Part shown: piece by piece, positions 24,761-34,875 of the stretch
How positions within the stretch are numbered: position 1 is the first letter of the stretch
Layout: the number at the start of each line of letters is the position of its first letter
From: Megalobrama amblycephala
Taxonomy: Eukaryota > Chordata > Actinopteri > Cypriniformes > Xenocyprididae
Direction of reading: 5' to 3'
Length of the DNA stretch: 64,000 nt
Assembly (NCBI RefSeq): GCF_018812025.1
Contig: NC_063057.1
Coordinates: forward strand, 13,936,841 to 14,000,840
Position numbers and translations under genes: made by a program
Notes under the pieces: model-generated
What the model was told of the DNA's origin: nothing
Databases searched by the model: none
Seen by the model: only the letters and a program-made list of their open reading frames with translations

Positions 24761-25357
24761 AGGTGATGGAGAGGATTTTTTCGTCGACTGAGAATCCAAA
24801 GACTGTTACTGAGTTTTTGAAATGAGCGCATGCGTAAGAACAACCCCCCTCCTTCATTTCAAAGGAACGCCTCCCAAAACTCGTGCACGAGTATTGGAAC
24901 ATGAGTGTTTACCACCGGCATTCTCTGTGTCATGTTAGTGAATTCATTATGTCGGACTCACCGCAGGTAACTCATAATCTGCAGTTGTTATTCCTGTCTC
25001 CTGACAAAAACATTGCATGCGGCGCCTGTGGAGTGTGGAAAGTTACTGGAGAGCGCAGCCACGCTCGTCTCTCACAAGGAACGTCACGGCAGTGATTGAC
25101 AAGCCAGAGAGCCAATCCGCACACGTCTCTCACAAGGAACGTAATGGCAGTGATTGACAAGGCAGAGGGCCAATCGTTTACGCGATGATCGCGTAAACGA
25201 TTGGCTGATGTTTTTAAGGCCCTACCTCGTGCACAGATGATGAATATTAATATTATTCCTTTCAGTGCACCTAATAAATAGTCTTTTATCAGTTAGTAAA
25301 GACAGTTTCAAGTAATATTGCAAAAATATATAAAACAAAACATCCTCTTTACCACCT
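24761..25357. mobile_element. CpG-rich TTAA-flanked MITE with internal palindrome
   Basis: A 597-bp element with TTAA on both sides (24757-24760 and 25358-25361). Inverted ends are AGGTGATGGAGAGGAT and ATCCTCTTTACCACCT. No transposase. The interior is unusually CpG-rich. It contains an imperfect tandem duplication of roughly 60 bp (CGTCTCTCACAAGGAACGT starts each unit, near 25066 and 25124) and a palindrome at 25169-25205 with perfect 17-bp arms and a 3-base spacer. Confidence 0.72.
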
Positions 25358-26115
25358 TTAATTAAAAACACAATATAATTTTTTTCTGTTCATAATGAAA
25401 AGTTGGAGAATGGCTTCTTGGCACATATGAAAGTTGACAGCCGTGTGCTCTGGCAGAGAGAGGTGTTACTGTATTTGCATTACTGGTTGTTGTTTCAAGC
25501 TCAAGGATCGCTCAAATACGAACAGCCCCTGCTATCAGCACCCCTGTGCTGGAAGCTCAAGTTGGCTGTCCTCACTCTGTCTAGTATGACAACAAGGCCA
25601 GTGATATCAGAAGGCCTGGCCATCCATGCTCTGCCTGCTCTCGTTCTTAAACTGCTATTAATTTCTTTCTCTTTGCTGATCTTTTCCACTGATGCTATCT
25701 TCAGGTCCAGGGCCCGCTGATGGATTCATTTCATTAGAAATGTTTTGGGGGGTCACTGTGTGGCTTGTTTGGAGATTGGCTCTATTAATCTTCCCCAGCA
25801 TGGGATCTATGGTGCTGCTTACAGGGACCATATGTCCAGACACCTCTTACATGAACGCTTATACTCACACTTGATTTTTGCTGACGTTGGTGAAAAATGG
25901 CAACCTCGGACAAAATATCGAAAATTTACAGTTTACATTATTCATGCACACAGACTTATACGAATATACTGTATAATAAACAATACTAATATAATTATTT
26001 ACATATTTTAAGTGTAAGCAGAAATTTTTGTGAAGGCCGCAATGTTGCCATCTTAATTGTTAGGCCCCTTGTTTTCCAGGAATCTACAAATATCCAATAC
26101 TACTTATAATATTAA

Positions 26116-27082
26116 AGGTGCCCTAGATTCAAAATTTGAATTTACCTCGGCATAGTTGAATAACAAGTGTTCAGTACATGGAAAAGACATACATTGAGTT
26201 TCAAACTCCATTGCTTTCTCTTTCTTATGTAAATCTCATTTGTTTAAAAGACTTCTGGAAAACACGCGGATCTCAACATAACACCGACTGTTACGTAACA
26301 GTCGGGGTGTACGCCCCAATATTTGCATATGCCAGCCCATGTTCCCAACATTATGAAAGGCATTAGACAAGGGCAGCCAGTAACGTCTGGATCTGCACAG
26401 GTGAATCATCAGACTAGGTAAGCAAGCAAGAACAACAGCGAAAATGGCAGATGGAGCAATAATAACTGACATGATCCATGATAGCATGATATTTTTAGTG
26501 ATATTTGTAAATTGTCTTTCTAAATGTTTCGTTAGCATGTTGCTAATGTACTGTTAAATGAGGTTAAAGTTACCATCGTTTCTTACTGAATTCATGGAGA
26601 CAAGAGTCGTCGCTATTTTCATTTTTAAACACTTGCAGTCTGTATAATGCATAAACACAACTTCATTCTTTATAAATCTCTCCAACAGTGTAGCATTAGC
26701 CATTAGCCACGGAGCACAGCCTCAAACTCATAGAGAATCAAATATAAACATCAAAATAAATACTTTACTCACATAATTCGAAGCATGCATACAGCATGCA
26801 TGACGAACATCTTGTAAAGATCCATTTGAGGGTTATATTAGCTGTGTGAACCTTGTAAATGTGCTGTAATATAATCGAGAGCTCGTGTGGCAGGGAGCAC
26901 GCGAGTTAAAGGGGCGGCGCGCTGAAAAAATCAGTGCATAGTTAATGATGCCCCAAAATAGGCAGTTAAAAAATTTAATTTAAAAAAATCTATTGGGTAT
27001 TTTGAGCTGCAACTTCACAGACACATTCAGGGGACACCTTAGACTTATATTACATCTTGTGAAAAAGCATTCTTGGGCACCT
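26116..27082 (+). mobile_element. TTAA-flanked MITE, copy 3
   Basis: A 967-bp copy flanked by TTAA at 26112-26115 and 27083-27086. Ends AGGTGCCCTAGATTC and TTCTTGGGCACCT form the terminal inverted repeat. It contains the perfect 22-bp palindrome at 26284-26305 (GTTACGTAAC at 26290-26299) and ATTTGCAT at 26321-26328. It looks about as well preserved as copy 1 and lies in the 17.3-kb intron in the same orientation as copies 1 and 2. Confidence 0.86.
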
Positions 27083-29596
27083 TTAAGATATTTCAGACAA
27101 AGGAGATCTCAGTATAGGTATTTTAGGCCTGCATTTTCATGGAATTCATGGTTGGAGCTATAATGTTGTCAGAATATACAGGGCTGTGTTTTATTTACAA
27201 GTCTGTTTTTTAGAGATGTGATTTACTGTCTGTCTTTGCCATTCAGTCAAAGCTCATTCTGAAATGTGGACTTGAGCTGCCACCAGTGCTTTGCTAATGA
27301 AGCTGACCTTTTTAATCACACTGTATTCACCATCAACACACACAAACGCACTCCTACACATCAGTCTAGAGTTGAACTAATGAGAGTGACCTTTTTGTTT
27401 GTAGGGTCTTTATTGTGTGGAGGTGTATATTTAGTGTGTGTATGTCTGTGAGATATCTGTTGATTGGCATCTCGTAGCGCTCGGCTCCATTAGAGGAGCA
27501 CAGACGGCGTGCACCTTTATTAGGGACTTCTCATCACCACAAAAACAGCCAATCACAGAATGATTCAGGTTTGGGTGGTGCTGTCTAGACCTTGTTTAAA
27601 TCTGCTGGAACTCTTGTCTGAACAGAGAACACATATGAACATCAGGATCAAAATTATTGCCTGCAAGTTACCTTGATTATGTTTGGATTCTTTTATTTTA
27701 TTTTATTTTTTATTTATATAGATAGATTGGGATTGGGAAGTCTTTATAAACAGAAATTGAAGGTCTCTCACGACCAAAAAAATATTTTCTCACAGGTCAC
27801 AGATGCATATAACGTGTCTGAATAGAGAGCGTTTATGTCACTGACGGACTCCATGGTCGTTCAAGTGACATTATTATATAAAGTTACAGGAAATGCAGAC
27901 ATCAGAATCCATAGAAAAATTTAGTGTTGAATGAATTATTGATTTCTAATACTTTTGCTAATATGCCACATAATTATATAGAGTCTTTTTCCCATGATGA
28001 CAATAAATCATTTTACGACCCCTTCTAACCTTTCTTCACCCCCTGCAGTTTGAGAACCTCCGCCTTAAAGTGTTGGTCAGCCAACTCAAGACCTGAACTA
28101 GATTTATGTGGTAAATTCATGTTATTACTTCAGAAGACTGCAGTCCTTTCAGTTCAACTGATGAAATTTATCAAGATTCAGCTGACAGTGATGCAGTGTG
28201 CGCTCTTTCTGCTGTCCTTCAGGGCACCGTCACCTTCTCCTGCTTTTTTTGTCTGCTTTTTCTTTTCAGTCTTTACCTCAGAACTCCTCTGTTCTGTCTT
28301 GGATTCCTCCCTCAGGCCAGCATTAGTTTTTTTTGGGCTTCGACTGCACCAGAGTTGCCTGCTGAGTGTGTTTCTTCTCCTGTGGGCCGAATACAGTCCC
28401 TCTTTTTGCCAATGATCTTCCCCCACCGACACTGGCCTAACCTTGGGCTGCACCCCAACCTGAACTGACAGTGTGGAAGAGACTGACAACGATTATCACC
28501 AACTGCAGCCTGAATTCGGACTGTGGTTTTATTTTAGTTTACATATACAGAGAGTTAACCACAGAAGGAATAAAACTAATCTCTGCCTATGGAACTAAAA
28601 CAAGAAAAAAGTTCAAATGTAGCCAGATATGCTGTAAAGCCAAGTGCAGAAAAGCAGGCATTTCTTTAGGCCTATAGTGAGAACCTTACTAAACTTTGAA
28701 TTTGAAGAGAACTGCTCCGAGTGCAGACTTTGGCTGTTTTAAGTCATTTTAATATATTTCCATATAATTCCAGTGCATTGGGGTGTTTCTGCAGGGTTTG
28801 TGCGTGCATATGTGTGTGCACAAACATCCGTTCCATAATGATAATGTGTATATCATTGCCTTCTGTTTGTTCCCCTCTCTGCGTCATTAGCCCCATATGG
28901 CTCTATTTCAAGGGGTTTATGTGAGCATGTGTGCGTTATTGAGAAATAAGCATAAAGTTGAATCTCAGAGCTGGATTTATGTGTGGTCCTATATTGTTAT
29001 GCTGAAGTATGACTTTGAGGAACTCCAAAAAAGAAAGCAAGAGATAGTAAGTGGCGTTTGGAGCTACGATGTTAGAGGCGGATACACAAAATCTTTGTCT
29101 TTCTTGTCAAAGATTGTGCATTCAATCAAAATCTGTGATATTTTGGCACAAATTCACCCTTGATTTGGTAGAAGCTCGCAATGAACCCAATGCACATGCG
29201 CATACCCACTGTTTATGCCCTTAGATTGATCCTCAGTTGTGATGAATGTGGATTTACATTTGGATTGAGCGCTGTTGTATTCATTTGTGCAGTAATCAGC
29301 TCTCCTCCAGTGCCGGTGTACCTTTATTTAAATCACTGCTAATAAAACAGGCTTAATCCTGCTGCCAGCGGATTTACGGCAGGAAGTGCAGTCCTGGCGC
29401 TTTTGTGCCACTCAGTTTGTTTCCCTGTTCGGGCCTGTCACTCACACACCTTGCTTTAGAAGTAATGACAGGCTTACGTTTAGTTGCTACACATGTCATG
29501 CATGTTTGCGGTTTGCGCTTGTGTGTTTGGCCTGTGCCTCACCTCAGTTTGACTCAAACAATGTCAGATGCAGAATGCTGAGAGGTATAATAGAGG

Positions 29597-30174
29597 CTTG
29601 AAAGAACAGTTCACAGAGAAATGAAAAATTCATGACTTATTCACCTTCATGTTGTGCCTGTATAACAGATTTTCAGTCAAATACTTTACCCTGCTCTCTT
29701 TTTCTTACAATGAAAGTGAATAATGAAAAATAAAAATGATGGCTTTTTCCCCGTATAAAATGTAATGATAAATTATTTAAACATAATAAATATTATAAAA
29801 TGTAATACGGTTTCAAATAAAAAGTAATCAAATAAAATAAAATGTAATGAATACTATTTTATAAAATAATAAAATTTCTTCCCCTTATTCTTTCCCTCTA
29901 CAATAGCTCTATAATTTATATATGTGAATATTTAAGGGTTTAATTATATTGCATGGCTTCAAAATACTTGTGCACAAGTCATATGGGCCACTTTTATGGT
30001 GCTTTCTGTCCTTTTGGAGCTTCACAGTCCCAATATGCATTCATTTGCATTGTATGGAAAAAAAACATGATGTAAACATTCTAAATTAAAGAAAGTAAGT
30101 CGTATGGGTTTGGAAAAACATGAGATTGAATAAATAGTGACAGTGTTTTCTTTTTGTATGAACTAACCCTTTAA
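29597..30174. mobile_element. Degenerate Angel-type foldback element
   Basis: The left end is AAGAACAGTTCACAGAGAAA and the right end is ATGAACTAACCCTTTAAAG; both are diverged forms of the foldback end. Further inside, CTTATTCACCTTCATGTTGT pairs loosely with sequence near 30095. The middle is AT-rich. Boundaries are approximate. Confidence 0.5.
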
Positions 30175-30799
30175 AGAGCTACAGAAGCAATCTCCTCCAT
30201 CTGCATCTGTCCATACAGTTGCCTTGCGGTTGAGTGGCAGGGTCATGTTGGCACGCGTGTGCAAGTCTGTGGGTCTCAGTGGTGTATGGTCACACTGACA
30301 GTGATGAATGAACTGTCGCACCGCTGCCCTTCTCATGCATTGCACTCCTTTACCCTGGAGAGTCTTGTGTGTTTCTGCATGGATTTCTCACCTCTAAGAC
30401 CACAAGAAAATGCTCTACCAAATTCATTTACTATGCATTCTGCCAGTGTTTGCATGTATGCACACCAATGTATAAATATTTGTATTTGTAACCTGCTGGT
30501 GTTTTGTGCGTGCGTTTCTGTGTGTCTGTGTGCTTGTGTGTGTGTGTGTCTGTGTCTGTTGAGGTGTAATTGAAGTGCCGGAACGGTTCGGGTTAAATGC
30601 TCTGAACTCTGCGCTATGGGGTCAGAACTGGATTAATGGAGAAAACCCATGGCCCGTGAACCTTCTTTAAACACACACAGCCTCATCTCAACATCTGTCC
30701 ACCAGCTTGTCCGTTCTGAATTGGATTCAGTGTTGTCACGGTCGTGGAAAACCCAGTAATGTTAAGGGATTTTAAATTGTGACTTCCAGGCATGGAGAA

Positions 30800-31265
30800 G
30801 TTAGTACAATATTAAAAATGGAAAATACCCCACAGATCATTTATTATAGCTTGTCAAATTTTCCCCTATTTGGGTGTGAGCAAAAACACGCTGTTTTTGT
30901 GTATGTTTAAATGCAAATTATTTACTACTCCCAGTCCCATTTCTAGAGGAGGGTGAGGCTTTAACAGCTCCGCCCTCTTCGGAGGAGTTGTTGTAGTAGA
31001 GCAACCTCTTCGGTTGCTCTACTACAACAACTCTTTCTCTTCTCTAAAGAAGCCCAACATGGCCCCACACCCTTTGTTGTGTGTTCCCGGCGGCAGAGTT
31101 TATGTAAATTTGGTAGTTTGTAAGTCCTTAAAAAGCAATTTCTGTAAAAGAAATCTCCCTTTGCATTGAACTTTGAGAGTCGTAACTTTGCAGATGTTGT
31201 TTATGCTCAAACAGCAACATTACACACTAACTAAAGTTAAAGTGAAATCATAATTAAGGATCCCT
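30800..31265. mobile_element. Probable TTAA MITE with perfect 22-bp hairpin
   Basis: The right end AGGATCCCT-type sequence (GGATCCCT followed by TTAA at 31266-31269) and the block CTTTAACAGCTCCGCCCTC near 30958 fit a MITE family related to the element at 47844. The left boundary is unclear and the given start is approximate. Inside, 30985-31006 and 31012-31033 are perfect 22-bp inverted arms separated by TCTTC. Confidence 0.5.
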
Positions 31266-31376
31266 TTAATATTTCATATCAGCAAGAAATTATCTGAGAG
31301 TGTGGAGCCCATTCATTCATTCTTACATTAAATTGACCAGTGAAATATGTACTTCGAAGATGTAAAATAATAATAA

Positions 31377-33244
31377 CAACCCTCTACGGACACTCTGAAG
31401 CTCAAGCCGCCATTGGCTAGTAAATCTTTTATTTTACTCGCCAGACTTTTTACATGAAATGCAAGAACAATGCAAATTAAAAAATTCTACATAAATATAA
31501 TATAAAATATGAATATAAAATATACATTTCAAACACTATTAAAGTCAAGTAAACAGTCTGTAATAAAATAAGAACAAATAATCAAACTAAAAGCAATAGC
31601 AAAATAAACACAACAATAGAACAAAGATGCCAATTAAATAAATGGTGCTTTTTTTAGATTTTTCAAGTAGATCTAACAGTAGTTACATACAGATTAGATA
31701 GGATTAGGTACAGAAATTGAATAAAATAATCAAATGTAAAATAACACTGCGTAGTCTTCACTTTATAAATTAAACAGTCTTCACTATATAAATTAAATTT
31801 TATGAAATATAAAGTTACAAAAGTTATTAGTTAAGAACATTTTTTGTTTGCAGCAAATCTGTTGTTTGATTAACATTAAAAACACAGGCAGCAGCAGGAA
31901 TATTAGGCTGCTGTCACTTTAAGAGCTAATGCACTGATCCAATATACTGATACACATGCGTTTACTTTCTCAACTGTTTATATTCACTTAAAGGGATAGT
32001 TCACCCAAAAATGAAAATTTGATGTTTATCTGCTTACCCCCAGCGCATCCAAGATGTAGGTGACTTTGTTTCTTCAGTAGAACACAAATGATGATTTTTA
32101 ACTCCAACCGTTGCCGTCTGTCAGTCAAATAATGCTAGTGGATGGGAACTTCTACTATAAGAGTAAATAGAACTTGCATAGACAAGTCCAAATTAAACCC
32201 TGCGGCTCGTGATGACACATTGATGTCCTAAGACACGAAACGATCGGTTTGTGCGATAAACCGAACAGTATTTATATAATTTTTTAACTCTAATACACCA
32301 CTATGTCCAACCGCGTGCAGCACTCTTTAGTAAGGTCTGATCGCGCTCTGACAGCGGCAGTGATGTCTCGCTCTCATTGGAGTATAATTATGTGCGAGAC
32401 ATCACTGCCGCTGTCAGAGCGCGATCAGACCAAACGAATCGAGTGATGAATGCAGTTGGACATAGTGGTGTATTAGAGGTAAAAAAAATGATATAAATAC
32501 TGTTCGGTTTCTCGCACAAACCGATCGTTTTGTGTCTTAGGACATCAATGTGTCGTCACAAGCCGCAGGGTTTAATTTGGACTTATCTAAGCAAGCTTTA
32601 TTTACTCTTATAGCAGAAGTCCCCATCCACTCCCATTATTTGATTGACAGACGGCAACGGTTGGAGTTAAAAATCATCATTTGTGTTCTACTGAAGAAAC
32701 AAAGTCACCTACACCTTTGATGCGCTGGGGGTAAGCAGATAAACATCAAATTTTCATTTTTGGGTGAACTATCCCTTTAAGATATGTTTGCTAGGATACT
32801 CACCAAGACGGGCACTTTGAAAATTTTGTGTGAAATTGTCTGTTCAAGCGCAAGAGGATGTGAAAGAGAGCTCAATTCAGTGTGCTGTCAGATTCGGCTT
32901 TCTGGGCGTGTGCTTCGGATGTGCAGTTCGCGCACACAAAACTTCTCACACAGCACGTGCGACTTATCTTGCGCTTGAATGTTTAAATTGGCAAATCTTA
33001 AAAATGCGTGCAAATGATAAACTTTAATGGCAATGCAGCACTGGTCCGATCGGGACAGTGACAGTTCTGTCAATGTTCTCTGAAATTATATCTGCGCTAA
33101 GCATATTTTTTTGCCTCTAACTCAATTACAGTTGACTGTAATTGTACAATTTACTGGCCATTGGCTAATTAGATAAATGTTTTAGTCACTTCTTGTGAAA
33201 TTTGGTCGCATATGCGAGTTATTTACTCGTATTGTAGAGGGTTG
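31377..33244. mobile_element. hAT-like element interrupted by a foldback insertion
   Basis: Ends are CAACCCTCTAC on the left and GTAGAGGGTTG on the right, an 11-bp inverted repeat. The flanking octamers AATAATAA (left) and AATAACAA (right) match at 7 of 8 positions, as expected for the 8-bp target duplication of hAT elements. The length without the inserted foldback is about 1.08 kb and no transposase frame is seen. A second, partial copy of its internal sequence lies at about 2880-3200. The superfamily assignment rests on the 8-bp duplication only. Confidence 0.65.
31992..32776. mobile_element. Angel-type foldback element, complete long hairpin
   Basis: A 785-bp element with TTAA on each side (31988-31991 and 32777-32780). 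It starts AGGGATAGTTCACCC and ends GGGTGAACTATCCCT. The two halves are inverted copies almost end to end: arms of about 380 bp (31992-32371 and 32393-32776) with scattered mismatches and a loop of about 21 bases. The end sequence matches the Angel-type teleost foldback elements as I remember them. There is no coding capacity. It sits inside the hAT-like element 31377-33244, so it is the younger insertion. Confidence 0.85.
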
Positions 33245-33553
33245 AATAACAAAATAGTTTTTTCTGACATTACAAATTCATTATAAATTTTATCTAATTA
33301 AATAATATGTGTAATGAATGCTCAGTAGAATAAATTAAATTGCTCAGTTATTTAATATTTAAGGCAGAGTTTAAAATGTAAGGATCATTTGTTGGTGGTT
33401 TGTTCCAAAGGTGTGTGTGAATCCTGTATCTCAGTACAACTGCTTGAAGTGTATAAAGAGATCTCTGCTTACACTGCAGGGGTGTAAAGTTTTTCTGTCA
33501 AAATTTTACTCAATTAAAAGTCAAAGTATCTAGTCAAAACTTTCCTCATTTAA

Positions 33554-34875
33554 CCCTTATGCGGTCTTCGGGGTCTTTTTGACCCGCAAATGATGTTTGC
33601 TCAAATTAAAAAAAATGTTCTCTTTGTCCAAATGGCATGAGACTTTGGACGGTGGTTAACACTTTTAAGATCTACAAATAAATAAAAAAATTGGAGTGAT
33701 ATCTTGTTTTTATGTTAGTGTAAAAAAAAAAGTTATGTTCGTGCTCTTCGGGGTCACTTTATAAAAGGCCCAGATTTTTAACTTTCATTCATGTGGATAA
33801 CATGGATAATTTGACATGGTTTAGTGTAAGATTTTTGCCCATCTTTTGAAAAATGCAGTTTTAAAAGTAAAAAAATATCACTTTTACCAGTAAATGGCTG
33901 CAGAGCTCCACTATTTGCTATGTGCTATTTGAATAACTGAAAGACGTCTTTTCACAAGTTTTTTTCAGTTGGATTCATATCTAAATGTCATGAAATCACA
34001 ATTATAACAATAAAAATTACTTTGTCAAAGTTTAGCATTTTTTGTGCAGGGCAAAATCAGTTTTTCAATAATAATTTTATAATAAAAATAATAAAATAAT
34101 AAAATAAATATTTTTTATTTTTGTGTGCGTGCGTGTGTGTGTGAGCATGTCCATTTTGTATTGGGGATGTTTTTTGCATTTTTGGAAGTGTGCCACTTAA
34201 TTTCTGTCTGTGTGTGTTGTGCGTTGTTTCTGATTTTGAGAATGGATTTTGTCCAGTTTCTAAGTGGGGTCTCTGTGGGTTACATTATTGATGATATTAT
34301 TGAAAAACTGATTTTTTTCAGTACAAAAAATGCTAAACTTAGTAAAAAGTAATTTTTATTGTTATAATTGTGATTTCATAACATTTAGATATGAATCCAA
34401 CTGCAAAAATTTGTGAAAAGATGTCTTTCAGTCATTCAAATAGCACATAGCAAATAGTGGAGCTCTGCAGCCATCTACTGGTAAAAATTATAGGTTTTTT
34501 TTTTAACTTTTATAACTGCATTTTCCAAAAGATGGGCAAAAATCTCACACTAAACCATGTCAAATTATCCATGTTATCCCCATGAATGAAAGTTAGAAAT
34601 CTGGGCCTTTCATAAAGTGAATTTTACATAAAAAGCTGCTTTTGCATAAAAACCTATTTAAAAAAATATTTTTTAATTTATTTATATAAATTTAAAAGAT
34701 ATCACAAATCCTCCAAAAACAAATGTTGAGTAAAAACATAATGAATAAACAGAGTAAAATTACATTGGTTTTTAAAAAATATATTATATTGTTAGAAAAT
34801 TGCATTTTGTTGCCGGGGTCTCCAGAGACCCCGAAGACCACGAGTGTAGTCCCTTATGCGAATACCGCATAAGGG
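33554..34875. mobile_element. piggyBac-like foldback element (1.3 kb)
   Basis: TTAA at 33550-33553 and 34876-34879 flank ends CCCTTATGCGGTCTTCGGGG and CCGCATAAGGG. The CCC start after TTAA and the following GGGTCTTTTTGACCC are typical of piggyBac-like elements. Arms of about 330 bp (about 33746-34075 and 34285-34620) are inverted copies. The unpaired middle (about 34080-34285) includes a TG-rich stretch. No intact transposase frame. The right end has a second small hairpin, CCCTTATGCG-AATAC-CGCATAAGGG, at 34851-34875. Confidence 0.75.

Noticed and set aside
28010..28070. Possible hAT right end (CCCCCTGCAGTTTGAGAACC)
   Set aside because: Only a weak resemblance to hAT termini, with no partner end found.
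28050..28468. Overlapping ORFs on both strands near 28.1-28.5 kb
   Set aside because: Low-complexity Phe/Leu/Ser composition from T-rich DNA, no conserved motif, and no splice-site logic with exoc4.
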